Notes under the pieces: generated by a model
Databases searched by the model: none
Told to the model about the DNA's origin: nothing
What the model saw: only the letters and a program-made list of their open reading frames with translations
In this document: positions 26,729-40,300 of the stretch, in pieces
Layout: every line of letters begins with the position of its first letter
Position numbering within the stretch: position 1 is the first letter of the stretch
Assembly (NCBI RefSeq): GCF_022458985.1
Contig: NC_061774.1
Coordinates: 8,546,616-8,610,615 of the forward strand
From: Mugil cephalus
Lineage: Eukaryota; Chordata; Actinopteri; Mugiliformes; Mugilidae
Reading direction: 5' to 3'
Length of the DNA stretch: 64,000 nt
Translations under genes and position numbers: made by a program

Positions 26729-26997
26729 TCAGTTGTTCACCACGGCTCTGTGTATCCTAGCAACGACACCAGAGTGGGGCAAGAGTGCAGCAGCCTGGGC
26801 CAGTTGGGGCAGCAGTGTGTACGTGGAGGTGCGCAGGTACTGAAAAAGGTCCTGGAATCCTTTGATATGTGCAATGACCTGAGGTGGAACGCCCAGAGAC
26901 CAGCCAAGTCTCCTCAAAATGTTGATGTTCTCAGGTGAGTCAAGCAGCAGGGACAAGTCCTGGACTGTGTCATAGTCCAGCACCTCGATACTCTGTC
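26729..26997 (-). other. Death-domain exon of the TNF receptor
   Basis: The last exon encodes about 88 residues after the tail linker. The pattern LGWSLGVPPQVIAHIKGF fits helices 2-3 of a death domain, and the closest known style is that of p75NTR. The usual helix-2 Trp position is occupied by Leu (NILRRLGW). It ends HRAVVNN, then the stop. Confidence 0.7.
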
Positions 26998-29515
26998 CTG
27001 CATAGAGGAAGATCAGAAAAAGTATGAACAGACTTTAGAAACAACTGAGCCAGTCCTGGTGGAAAAAGTTGGAACCGGAACCTGTGTATCTGCAAATGAA
27101 GTGGAGGGACATGCTAAGCACGTATCAACCTAGACATGCAGCATAGCTATGTAAAGAGAGGAAACTTACTCTAAAAGTGACTGGATTGCTTTACTGTTTT
27201 ATTATTTTATTAAAATCCTGTGTCAGTGTGTTAAACGAGGACTGTGGCTGGTAAAAAGCAAAGATACATACCTTGAGTGAGCTCCCATATTGCCTGCAGT
27301 TGTTGCTCCATCTGAAATTTACATAGAAAATGTGCAAAAAAAAAAAAAATGAAAGCGCATTAGGTTGATCGCATATGTCTGCAGTGAATATATCAGCAGC
27401 CCAACAATAAATAAATCTCCACAGCCAGATAACACTGTGAAGAGAACCATTTGTCCCAGTTAATAGGCCGCGTCCTTTATCAACTTTAATGAATAACAAA
27501 CAAAGTAAATATGGAGTCTCGATCAATACCTCCTCTGTGGAGATGTTTTGTTGCTCCTCCTTTGTGCTGTTGTCTTTGTTTGAACCGGAGGACTTGATGT
27601 TGGTGGTGACATTTATCACAATAGAGGTAGGATGCAACTCGTTCTCGTGGCTCACTGAGTGCAGGCCTCTGAAAAGGAAGTAGTCAGTGGTGTAAATAAT
27701 TACACAGGGACTGATGTAGATGAATGAGGAGCGTGGATGTAATGATGGGGTTGCTCCACCTTGCCGGATCTTCAGCTGTAGCCGTCAGTGAAGGGGCTTC
27801 TGCTGCTCTCTCTGAGGGGATGGACAGATGTGTGCACTGGATGTCGGCTGCAGACAGTAGTCCTTCAGGCTCAGGAGAGCTGTACTCAGGGACCTGCTCT
27901 GAATATATATATCGCAGGAAGTTCAGGAGATGCCCTTTTAGTCAAGCCGTGTTAAATAAATCTAAAATGCTACACGTTATCTGACTCACTGAATCTCTCT
28001 GCCGTCAGGAGAAACAGCCAAAGCAGCAGAGCAACGAAGAAAATCGAGGAAGCTGTCGCTGAGCCAATCAGGACCACTGAAAATGTTTCTTCTTTCACTC
28101 CTTACATAAACATAAAAGTTAGTTAAATCAAATCGGATAGAAGAGCTGCTCCATTAAAAATCCACAGAGATACTCACTCCTCTCTTCAGGTTCTTTTAAA
28201 TTACTCAAGGTGATGGCCGCGTGCGCCTCTGTCAGGAAACGATAATTAAAAACATTTCCTTGACAACACAACTGGAAAATCACCAGTCAATAAAACTATT
28301 TATCTATGCTTATTAACATGGTGCCATGAAGTCTGTGGTTTATCTCTAGATCTTACTTGTTTTAGAGCCCAAAGCTGTCGTATGTAAACACTCTTTATGG
28401 CCGGCATCATGGTGGGAACAAGGCAAACAGGACAGCTCCACTTCCCCAGTCATGCTCCTGAGTTCATAAAACCTGTGTACAGGAGCGTCTTCAAAGCTTG
28501 GACACATAAACAAATTCTGTCTGTGTTTGTCCAGACACACTGTCTGATAACCCACCCTGGAACGCACTGTCCACACAGGGCATCAGTCACCGGTGAACAC
28601 GCTGTCTCCTCCCGCCGGTTCAGCAGATTGCACTGGGTGCATCTTCTGCATGGAGCCACATCTGCTTCTGTGCTGAACGTCCCTTCCTCACACGGAATAC
28701 AGACCCCGTCCCCGCCGTCTCCAAAGCCGCAGTCCTGAGAATGATGCACAACATAGACAATGTGGAGAGAGGTAGAGTGAAGTAAAGGACGGCTCAAGGG
28801 GAATGGTGATGTCACTACATGCATTACCTCTGAGAGCTGCTCTCCAGGCCCACATACAGGGCATGCAACACAAGTGCCATTAGAGTCTAAGAACTGCACC
28901 TGATCACAGTTTGACTCAGATCGCACCAGCACACACCAAACCTGATAAAGCACACAACCATAATAAGTATTAGAACACTGATCACATGGTACTCAAAGTC
29001 TTTCAAAGCTCTCAAAATCTTAAGTAAAAAGGACAGTGGCATCCTCAACAAAACGTATCCACTGGCAAAGTACTAGAAGCTCTTCAATATCCTCTTGGAG
29101 GCTGTAGCTGCTGTTCTAGTATTTATACAAAATAATTGCTGTACTAGTATTTTTAAAAAATAAGGGTAGAAATGTGTTCATACATATCTATATAAGTGTC
29201 AATGCTCTTATAAAGGTGTAAGCTTTTTTCCCTTTTTTTTGTAACATGCGGGATGTATTCACAGAACAGTGCATTATAGCTCATGAGCTGTTTGGAAAGT
29301 AACATTGTAGTCATGAATTCTGATTTTTTTATTAAAATAAATCATACTTTAACTCTGGTCTAATTGTACTTTATCTTTCTTTTTTTTTTTCAAACTCAAT
29401 TCTAATTGTCTGGAAACAGCATAGATTAAACGTTATTTTTTTAGAAACCTATAGGAGGAAACTGATTAAATGTTTGACTTACCGTAAGCAGAGGAGCATA
29501 GAGACACACCCACAT
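26729..29515 (-). CDS. TNF receptor superfamily member, TROY/XEDAR-like ectodomain with death domain, complete gene
   Basis: Type I membrane receptor. Coding exons in transcript order: 29483-29515, 28828-28941, 28556-28734, 28357-28472, 28178-28228, 27990-28076, 27760-27898, 27530-27668, 27272-27311, 26729-26997. They sum to 1167 nt, 388 residues, all junctions in phase. A signal peptide (MWVCLYAPLLTVWCVLV) comes first. Cysteine-rich repeats span about residues 23-128: CVACPVCGPGEQLSE, then DCGFGDGGD, then NRREETACSP, then CGQCVPGFYE. The spacing and the NR..C..TDA.CG.C.PGFY pattern are those of TNFRSF19 (TROY) and EDA2R (XEDAR). One membrane segment spans about 166-188. The tail carries an acidic Ser/Pro-rich stretch, a SIVINVTT motif near 255 and a death domain at about 305-388. 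Mammalian TROY and XEDAR lack a death domain. An eda2r orthologue is the best guess, but p75NTR-like relatives remain possible. The gene lies head to head with adgrg4. Confidence 0.8.
27990..28076 (-). other. Transmembrane exon of the TNF receptor
   Basis: An 87-nt exon encoding a hydrophobic segment (VLIGSATASSIFFVALLLW and onward), with a TAERF stop-transfer flank. Its acceptor polypyrimidine tract lies in the 28-bp sequence that recurs in adgrg4 intron 1 (see findings). Confidence 0.75.
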
Positions 29516-31329
29516 TGGTCAAATGTTGTTGGTCCTTCTCTGAAGTGTATGTCATTCACCTTCTTCGCAAACAAAAACTGCAGCTCTAAGAAAGCAACTT
29601 CATACGTCACACTCACATGCAAGGAGGAAAGTTACACTTAAAAAGACAGCTGCTACCAACTATTGATTCTGAGGCAAAAGCTTAACAAATAATAGCAATA
29701 AAAACCTCAGATAATCAGCATACTTCAATATCTTTCAAAGTCTAATTATAGATTTACAGCTTCCTTGAGGTTTGCCTCTCTGCAAGATTGTCTCCAGCAC
29801 AGCAGAGGTAAGCAGTGGTGGGAAAGATCTTTGGGAATACCCCTCATTCGGCATCACTAATGACGCAAGAGAGGTTCCCAACCGGACTCACCCAGGGACC
29901 AATGAATACAAGCCCCCCACCTGGGCACCTCACGTCACACCTTCTCATGTTCCCTCTGGGGAACCCGTTTTGGCTCTGGCTTCTCAGCCAGGGAGAGAAG
30001 GAGGAGGAGGAGGGAAGGAAAGTGTAATGCATGAATGAGACCCTTGTTAACAAACCAGTGTGCGACAAAGAGACTCTGTGTGAAAATGTTTGCAAGCTGA
30101 AATGAAATATGTCGAATCCTACCCACCAGTACCACCTTGCTGTTCGTCATAGATGGTTCCAAAACCGAGTTAGAGAAAAAAGAAAGTCAAACTCTGCAAT
30201 ATTCTGTTTGATCACTTGGTGGTACTATAGAGCTAAAAATGAACAAAAAAGAAGCACGCTGGTAATAATACAATATTATAAGGTTAAAAATGAACCGTTG
30301 CATGTGACATTTGTTAGCACTATAAACGTATCTTACCTTCAGGTCTGCACTGCTGAGAATAAGACAGACACAGTCATTACGTGTCATCCGGAATAACTAA
30401 TTACATTTGTTTGAGCAGTTATCATTTTTTGATAACTACAAAGAATATTACCATGACTCACTGGTTGACACACAGGCATGAAGACCCACACAAACCCACA
30501 GACACATACACATAATCCGCTGCGGTGTCTGAGTTGAGGCACAAACACATTTGTAAAGAAACTTTGTGGCGACATTTGGTGTCTAAGCAACTGAAAACTA
30601 TGCAGATGTTGTTTTCAGTTTTCAGTTTATCTCCAAAAATAATAGCCTTCTGTTTCAAGCTACCGTAGGCAATCAGTGTGCAACACTACAGAATTATTAA
30701 ACTTCTATCAGAAACTCATGTAGGAGGAGAAGAAACCTTACATAACAACCCTGTGAAGCTTGTGTAGAGATGATGAGTTGTGATAATGTCACAGTAAGCC
30801 ATATGTGTGTGTGTGTTCAACACCTACACAATCAGAGGCCTAGTTCCCAGCATTGTCTGGCCCTTCTCTACATTTTACACCTTCATTCATTAGGTGTTCA
30901 CAAACACTGATAGCTCGAATGTTTTCATGGGAGACATCAAGAAAGTTTTTGTGATGTCACGGGTTTAGCATTATCCTGTTTGTTGGTTGTGTTTATTGCC
31001 AGCGTTTAATGAGTAACTCAGGGAAGTAAAGGGAGAGGGAGTGGATGTCTTCTTATAGAGTAATAAAGCAGAGCTGGCCAGCGGTCTCATGGCTCTGCCG
31101 GATTCTCTCATAAACTGATATTTATTGCTTGATTTAATTGACAAAACTGGTACGAGCACATCCATTTCAAGGAGAGGACCATGGTAAGTCTTTTCTGCAT
31201 TCGGTCGTTCAAATATGTGTTAGTCGTGGACATGATTGTCTCAAGGTGAATGGAAATGATTAAGTCTCACTGTCACTGTGCAACAGGTGAACAGCTGAGT
31301 GGCACCCGAAAGAGTTTTTATCTGCCACC
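29516..31329. promoter_or_regulatory. Head-to-head intergenic region between the TNF receptor and adgrg4
   Basis: The start codons of two divergent genes are 1.8 kb apart, so both promoters should lie here. No TATA box is certain. A possible adgrg4 leader exon ends with donor ATG|GTAAGT near 31193, joined to an acceptor at 31281-31286. A (TG)n tract is near 30800-30815. Confidence 0.4.
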
Positions 31330-34300
31330 ATGAGCTCCGTGAGAAGCCTGTCTTCTCTGACCATCTGTGTGTGTATTATAATGTCAGTGTGTCCTCTGCG
31401 ATCAAGTAAGTTTAAATGTACAATTAACTGGGGCAGCTGAAAATGTTTCTTCTTTCACTCCTTAAATAGATAAACTGTGTCAAAAGTAATACAAACATTA
31501 GAGTGTGTAGAGGAATATAAATACACAAACTGGTTCCAGTACTTTGTTTCTTTTCTTTATTTTCTCTTTAAACAGTTGAGATGTGAACTTAACAGAAAGA
31601 ATCGATTAATAATTAACTGTGTTGACTCATTTTTGACTCATTTTATTCTTCATTAAGTGCAGCTTACGTGTCATTTCAGCCGCCACCAGCCTGTGGGGTA
31701 ACATGCTGAAGTTCGAGTCTGAATGTTTGTGCCAGCTGAGGCCAGAGGCTGCGCTGCCAGCCCTGAGGGAGCTGAGCGTGTGCGTGCTTGTACGCCGCAC
31801 GCTTTCGACAAAATGGACAGCTTTTGTCTACAAAGCTCCAACAAAGAGTCCCATAGAGCTCGGCCTTGAGGGCAAAGGTCAACTGCTGACCGTATGGCTG
31901 TTTGGAAAACAGTGGCAGGTGCAAAAGGAATTGAGGCTGCACGAATGGCACTCCGTCTGCCTCACCTGGTCGGCCCGTGCTCAGCGGATGACGATTTACG
32001 TCAACAGAACCAGCCTGGAAGAGATGCCCCTCAGCAACACCTCACAGCCGCAGCTGTCTCAAAACGGCACCCTCACTCTGGGGGCGTCTCATTATGTACA
32101 AGTAAATGGCAAAGTGAAGATAGAGAGTGGTAGTAACCTCGTCGGGGAGATTGGTTTGTTCAGAATGTGGTCCAAAGAATGGAGTGCTGAGGAGCTGTGG
32201 AGGCTGCGGTGTGCAGATGGGGATGTGGTGAGCTGGGACCTGCGGAACTGGAAACATGAGTGTTCTCTTGTTCCAGAGAAGAGCCTACACTGTGGTAATT
32301 GCAGTATATCCCCTTTTCGCTGCAAATGACTCTGATAGTAGACAGTTTCAGTGAGTGTGTGGATAATACACTTTGTGGTTCAGCAACTGACGGTATAACT
32401 GGTTAGGTTGAAAGTTTTCGTTTCTACATTTCATTGAAATCCTTTTCTCCTTCTTTCTCGCTTTTAATTTGTTAGCATGGCCGCTCTACAAAATCGAAAT
32501 GTGGACGCTTGCAGTTCACTCTACGCCCCCCGTAAACTGTTCCATGTCCCCGGAGAAAATCACAAGAGACTGGGTACGAGGAACTCACCTGAATACAAAC
32601 AATCATTTGAGCCTTTCAGAATATTTGACCTCCTTCATTGATCTTTTATCAGTTGGAGAGCATCTTTCAACCAAACATTTCTGTCTTGGAAATCGTTGTG
32701 TCACCCACCAGGTAACGCAGTTTTTCTTACATAGGTCCTTAGATAAAAGTAGCAGTAGTTTAATGCAAATGTACACAATGTCAAAAACGGCACAGTTATG
32801 TATCATTGAGGAAGTGGTTTAAAATAACAAGCAGTTGAGTAAAAAGTGCAACATCCCCTTCAAAGGGGTAGTGACAATGGGCTATAATTAACAACTCAGA
32901 TAGATCTACTACACTAACCATGTGTAGCATTTGAGTGAATGTAGAAGATTGTTTTGTCAGTGTCTGTTGGTTGTAAATGTGCTATGCACAACATCATTAG
33001 TGAAAACTGTTCCAGTCTATGTGTCATTTCTGTTATCTGTGTTCCTATACAGCCATACCTGCCCTGTGGTTAATCATTCTGCAGCTCTACATGCGCAGCA
33101 AACTCAGGTACTCTACTCAGTCCTCAGGTAGACATTCCCCAGAAAGGACAACCAGTATCCCCAAAGAGAAGCCGATTAGAAAACAAACTGGGTTTAAATT
33201 GTATTAAGTTAATGTTAATCTTTTAGTAAGCATATGAAAACCTCTGTGTTTTCAGGCTCTGGGGGCATTACCAAACTCCACCTGCCAGAAGTGGTAAGAT
33301 GAATCCCAAACCTACAAAAGATTAACACACACAAGCCACCCCACGCTCTTCATATTTTCTTGTGGTTCACATTCAGTTACCACAGTGAAGTCCATATAAA
33401 CGTGGAACCTGCCGCTAACGTGGAACTGGTTCAGGCAAACGTTACTGCGCTGCTGAACGCAACCTTCTCTAACAACTTCCTCAACCTGACAGCTGACGCT
33501 AGAAGCATCAGAATACTTCCTTCGGGTGAGCATGATCCACACTGTGCAGTTCCGTACGAGTTTCACAAAATGCAAACGCTTGTTTCTTTTAGCGTTTCTC
33601 TGTGTCTGTCAAAGATTAACCCAGGCACAAATTTATTGTCTAAAAGGAGTATGCCCTTTCTTTCTTCTAAATGTGCTTACATAATTTAATGATATTTGTT
33701 CAGTACTGAACGCACTTATAATAGAACTAAGCAGACATTGTTATTTAATTATGTGCACTTTCACTGTTGTAAAGTGGCTACGTTAAAAGGTTGCTGCATA
33801 CAGACATTAAAAAAAAAAGAAAAAGAGGCAGAAATACATTAGAAACACCTATAGATGATTAGTGACTATTTATTGAAGAGAACTGGGGTTTTTATCATTT
33901 CACTTTGGGTAGTAATGCTATTTTAATGATATTTTCTCTGCCTCTAAGCCTTATTTCCTGGGGTGACAACACTCCCACCAGCTGTCAGCCCTGAAGTGAC
34001 TACATCAGGTGAGCATGTCAGTAAAAACAAAACTACAGGGTTGTACAACATCTAAATGAGTCATAAAAATAGTGTTTTTTCATTGGGCACAGCAGTGTAT
34101 TGAAGGCTGTTTTAGTCAGAGCTTTGCTGTAAATACGTCAATTACTTTACAGAAAGAGGTGTGACTCAAAGCCTGCCAGTCAAACCTACTTCCATGTCAA
34201 CGACCAGAGAGCCTCTTGACCTAAATCTAACGTTCGGTCAGTTCACAGTTCACTTTCATCACTTGTTTATACAACCTCTGCATACTTGCCCTTTCTTCTC

Positions 34301-37300
34301 CCATTTCTTCTCACACAAAATATGGACGTCACACCAGTTAATCCAATAAACCTGCTCTAATTGCAAGTCATTTACAGACCTAAAATTGGTCCCTGTTATT
34401 TAGAGCTGAGGATAAATGAGTGAATCATCTTTAAGAAGAGTCAACAAGTCAGTTTGATTCATTTTAGCTTTGTTTTTGGATGTACCACAATAGGATGACT
34501 GAGAATACTCACACACACGTCCGATCACAAAAATGGAAAAGAATTTGACTTCATGGATTTGATATGACGGATTTTGAATGACTGCATGGACATTAATAAT
34601 TAATAATTACAGTCTTTGTTGCCTTTTCTTGCTCTTTTGTCAGTGTTCATCAGTGTGACAAATCGATATCTGCTTGACTATTTAATATAGAATTATTTGT
34701 TGCAAAAATTAAAACGTGGTGTTATCTGCCTTCTCACACCTGCAGTTGGACCTGATATATTCTTTAGAGTTAATCTGACCTTGAGTATAACAGGCAACCC
34801 CCCAGAACCAGAGGGTCTTATCAAGAATTGGGTAAGAGATGGATGACAGAGAGGTACTTTAAAGCTGTGACACAAACACGTTCATAGTAACACCAGTTCT
34901 CTGTTATTTTTGGAAAAGGTGAAAGAACGACTGGAAGGGAACAAAACAATGGTCGTGTTGAATTTCATCATAAAGAATAATGTGGGCAGGTGGGTGCCAC
35001 TGCACTAACTCGTTAACTACCATCTTGTTTTGGGCCGTAACAGCTTTGGTTGATTCATCTGTGATATTTTACAGGAACATGAAGCTAAATGTTGGTTTGA
35101 TGGTGAGTATGTGCTTCATAGTAGCTGCTTAATCCTAATATGTAAACATACATATAATGTCACTGCAAAGATTTATTCTGTACATTCTGAGCTAAAAGAA
35201 TCACGCCCTCTGGTTTCTTTCTTTAGGATTCAGCTGACCAACAAAAACAGTACGTGACCATGAAGACATATAAATTATAAGTTTATACCGAGATATATCT
35301 GCCACTGTCTGTTTTGACGCTGTGTCACTCAATCTAATTTGTATTTAATAACTGCTAAATGCACGTTTAATCCACAGATATTACTGTACCTTCCACGTTC
35401 AGGAATTCAACATGAACAGCGTGGCAGAAAGTGAAACTTTCATTAATGTTTCCTTGACGTCAGAGTATAAAAACAGTTCTATTCTCATTAAAACTGATGA
35501 CCTGGCAATCAAGCACATAGGTAAGCTGTGTGTCTAAGACGGGGGTCTTCAGTGAGTGATTATAAATTTGAACTCTTTACCTTCTGACATCCGTAATATC
35601 GACTCTCTCCCTGTTTTCAAAACCAGACTCAGAACCCGCCTGTTCAGAGTCGCTTACTCACTCCATCCTTAAGTCACTCCACCGTCCTACTTCTCCCTTC
35701 TGCATTTCCAAGTTTTATTTCATTCATGCTGTTTTATTAAATGCTGCACATTGTCTGTCCGTTACTGCTTGAATGTTGCTTATTGTATGTGTCTTGTATT
35801 TGGATGTTTGCGTGCTGTTTCTTTGTGCCCATTGATGTGTCTATCTACTGCTGTATTCATCTCTTCCTTCCTGTAAAGTGTCCTTGGGTGACTATCCTTT
35901 TATTAAAATATGTTGGATTCATGTAAATGTGTCTTTAAAGAAATTTAAATTTGTGGGGGACATTAAAAAATATCTAAAAAATGTCTAATCAACCAAAGGT
36001 TTTGCGACCTCCCCTGCAGTGCCTCCGCGGAACCCCTAGGGGTCACTTATGATCTAAGACAACTAATCCTTTTTCATTTGTCTTTTATTTCTATCCTTTT
36101 GTTTTTGTTTTCTCAGTGCCAGAAGACTGTAAAGAAGACACCACAACATCAATCAAGTATGGTGAATACATCTGGCCTGAGACATTTCCACAAGTCATCC
36201 AAGAAATGCAATGTACAAAGCCTGTGTCAGAGAAAGCGTACAGACTGTGGTAAGACTGTTTCTTAGATATGCTTTATTGTCTGTCCCAAATGTTGCAGAA
36301 ATTCTTCTTTGACAGGGTTCACACAGAACAATCACACAATTCCCATCGAGACACATCTAGAGAAATTTAAAACACACACGACCGGTACATTGTGGGAGTA
36401 AATGAAAACTGCAACTGATCAATAGGTGCAGGTTTAAAGGTGCAGTGTTCACAGTGGTTATTGCAGATGGAATGAAGGATTTTTTTTATAGATATATTTT
36501 TCTGGGCCGGTGGATCTTTGCACCTTCTGTCTGATGACAGTGAGTGGTAGGAGTGGCTGCAAAGTTCAGACAGGGGAGTGTGGAGCGAACCGCTTCTTTA
36601 GCTGACCTGGTGTGTTAGTTTGGTCTTATGTTTGGTGGTGAGAGAGTTATTCCAGTACGAAATGTTAAATGTGAGGATTCAACGAGTGACCAGTAAACCA
36701 GGGTTAAGCTTCCTCAGTGGGTGGAGGCGTTGTTGTCCTCTCCTGTAAATGGTGTCAGTGAAACAACTGAAGCAGTTATTTGAAGACTATGACCTAAAGC
36801 AGGGGTGTCAATCTGAAATTCACAGCGGGCCAAACTTTAATAAATGCACAAAGTCGTGGGCCAGAATATTTATCGGGGCATTTATACAAAAAGAATAGCC
36901 ATATAAACTTTTAATTAATTATAAATGCTTTGGGTCCCATTGAGGCGGGTCTTCCACTGTGGTCTATTTAAGTATTTGGGTCCTTGTTTTATATGCCCCC
37001 CTCTACATACTAAACAAGCAACCTTTCTTTTCTCCGTTTTTGGGAGGTGTAGCGCGGTGCCAGTAGTAGCATGAGGATGTGACTGCTGTCAACAAAGGAG
37101 AGGGTGTTAACAGGTCCTGTCCTGATTGATGAGCCCCCAGCAGAGCATTCTGGGACTTGTAGTATCAGCGATACATGAGCTGCATAAAACCAGCCAGCTC
37201 TAGTAGTCATTTGGTATTTGGTCTTGCGAGGCCAGAGTTTGACACCTATGACCTGAAAAACTGGCAAAACTGAGTCATGACACTTATCCGATATCATGCT

Positions 37301-40300
37301 GAAACTCTTGGAGATTTAATTCTTCACTGTCACTCTCCCGTGAAGATTTGGCTGGTGAAGAACCTGTGCAACACTTTTTTTTTATGCAGAGTCTCTACAT
37401 CCTGGCTGTTAAAGCTTTCAACTCAGTCGGAGGTATCCCCCACCAGTCTCCTCCTTGTACTCATTGCATTCATTTTGTGTGGATGGATGGATTAAACTGA
37501 ATTCCAGGGTATGTTCGGTGACCTGGTGCTATTTGTATCTTTCACCTGACTTAAACTTTTCATTTAGCTTTTCTCAGAGTTGCTTAAAGTGTCCTTTTGT
37601 CTTTATGGTGTAATTGTAGCCAGGAATAATGATTAGGGACGGCGACTGGATTTTCCAGACACAAGCGTCTTTATACTAAACCCACCTGAGACACATTTAC
37701 AGCTCTCGGGGGGCTCTCCATTTCATTAACCGCGAGACAACTAGCGTCAAGTGGCTCCAAGAAATCAGGTCAGTCACTTTAAAGGGGGAGAGCAGTTACG
37801 CAGTCACTTTCACGCACTTCATTTCTTGAAGACGTTTCGGGTTAAAAAAGACAGTCATATGTGCCTTTCGAGTGTCCTTTGTCCTTTGGATGCAGGTAGA
37901 CAAATGGGATTCTGCGGTCCACCTACACCCGAAGGACAAGGGACACTCCTTTGAGGACAACAATGTACACATTTAGGCCAAAGAAGACAGATTGTTTGGA
38001 AGCGGAGTGAAGGAAGCCATCTATGTAAAACCGCTCCACGGAGAGGAGCTGCCAGCGCTGGCCAGTAATGGGTCGTTAGTGTAGCTTTCAGCGGGGAAGG
38101 AAAAAAGGATCCAAACAGTTTCCTTCAATTACAGGTAATGACCATTACAGACCTCAGCCAAGTGAGTTTGTGATGTGCAACAGCCACAGATGTTCCAGTT
38201 TAAACCACAATATTTTTGTTTTTTTTAGAGCTGAAGAAGCCAGTTGCCCTTTCTAATAGGCCCTGCATAAAGCGGAGAAGAAAAGAACAGGCTCCACCCA
38301 CATCACAATAAACTCTATATTTATACTTCATTATTGGACGAAAAAAATACAGTGATATTCTGTGGTTTATTCACACTTGATACTCATTTCTATATTGATA
38401 GTAACATACGGGGGAAAAGTGGAGACGCTCGCTAACACGTTCAGCCATCTCAGTCAGAACAATGTGTTTCCATAGATACGGCTCAGCGAGACAAGAGAAA
38501 TCCCATCCTCCCAACTACGTACACAGGCTCTGACCCCACACATGTAACTCTGATGGATCCCTAACAACCTGCAGCTCAAAGAATCAATTTCCTATTTGGA
38601 ATTATTAGTGTAATGAAGGGCTTTAATCTTTCGTGCCCTATCTCTGCCAAACATTAGGTTAAAGATACGTCAGTAAAGCAACAGTGATTGATAATATGGG
38701 TAATAAGGTTTTATGGTCCCTCGTGGAAAAACAGGCTTGACGCTAATTAAACAGTGCTTCATTACACTTTGTCAGAATCCGAAAATGATCTTATTAAGTG
38801 AGGACCAGGAAATAGGCCGCAGACATCGTTCTCGTGTTATTTGTGTTATTTTCTGCTTCATTTAATTCTCTTCTCTCTTCAGCCAGTTAGACCCTGAAAC
38901 TGATGAAACCAGCTGGGCTGATCCTGATATGACGAACTGCGATCAGCTTGTTTCCATCACAGATCTCACCAATATCACTGTCACTAGTGGTACGAGACAA
39001 TCAGTCACACAAATGTATTCATTATTTCAAAGCTGTAGAGCAACAGAAACTAATGCTGGCACTAATGTTTTCTAGATAACATGGCTGAGGTTGCGGCCAT
39101 AATTCAAGAACTTGTACAGGTTCAGTTAAATAACAGCGACGAGCTCTCTTCCCACCAGCTGACTTCAGTGGTGGACAAGCTCAAAGAAGTTGTGGATATA
39201 AACGACGTCAAGCCTTCTATTGGAGTCAGCATCATCGACACAATTTCTAACATGCTGCTCTCTAAGACTGATCTCACTCCGGTGTCTAACAAGTAAGGGG
39301 AAAAAAGAGAAGCGGCGTGTCAGCTTTCCTTTCCTGTCATTCCTTTTACATCTTTTTATTTATTTATTTTAATTGTTGTAATGTCCGTCTTTTGTTCATG
39401 GCAAAAGCATCCTGAACCTGACAGACAAAATTGGAGACACTATGGATTTCCATGTTGGATCTCTGAGTTTAACAGCTCCCTCTGTGGCTCTTTCAATGAT
39501 CGACGTGGATCCAGATCAGTTCGGCGGCCTCACCTTTGTCGTGTCTTCTGTTTCTCCAGAATCAAACCCAAAGGTGAGATAAATGCTTCAGTATGCAAAA
39601 AACAAAAAACAAAAAAAACAAACAAACAAAAAAAAAAGGCAGCGGCTTGCACACAAAATACCCGAGGGATGTTTGCTTAACTCAAAAATGGTTCCACATG
39701 ACAGCTTAGGGGCAATTTCAGTCACACTTACGTCCTCGAGAAACTGCGGAAAAAATCAGGACACTGTGTTATTAAACGCACACTGTGGCCTCAAGGACAC
39801 ATCAAGCAAACTCTGTGATCCATGAAGTCGGTTTAAGTAATATATGATTACTTTTTTTTCTCTCTCAGGTTTTTCTGAACCAGAGCTTTGTGAGCGAAAG
39901 CCCGCCTGAGGCCAGTGCAACCATTTCCTTGCCCTCTTCAATCCAAGATTTTTTCCCTCCTCATCTGAGAAACAAAACTCGTATACAGTTTCAGTTTTAT
40001 GCAACAGACGACCTTTTTCAGGTACTTTTCTTTAAAATCATCCTCTGTTGCTATCTGTCACAGTGTTTGCTGTTTATTTTTAGCGTCGTTCACACACTGT
40101 TTATGATTGTGGCAGCTGCAACACTTATTTGCTACTGTGCAGCTGCGCACCTGTTATGTTGTCAGGGCGTACAGGCTGCTTCCTTAATCTACCTTAAATA
40201 AGAAAAAATAATCACATGTTGTCCATAAATTTCCTGTGAATTAAGAAGTTTAAGAAGAACAATTTGTGGTTTTACACGGGTGTCATTTGCCAGACATTGG

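Noticed and set aside
28346-28576. Single continuous exon from CVPG into the next cysteine repeat
   Set aside because: The two halves are in different frames; an 83-nt intron (28473-28555) with a good donor and acceptor joins CVPG to FYEL in phase.
32469-32822. 117-codon + frame as one exon
   Set aside because: It reads through donor 32574; the in-phase exon stops at 32573 and the next starts at 32653.
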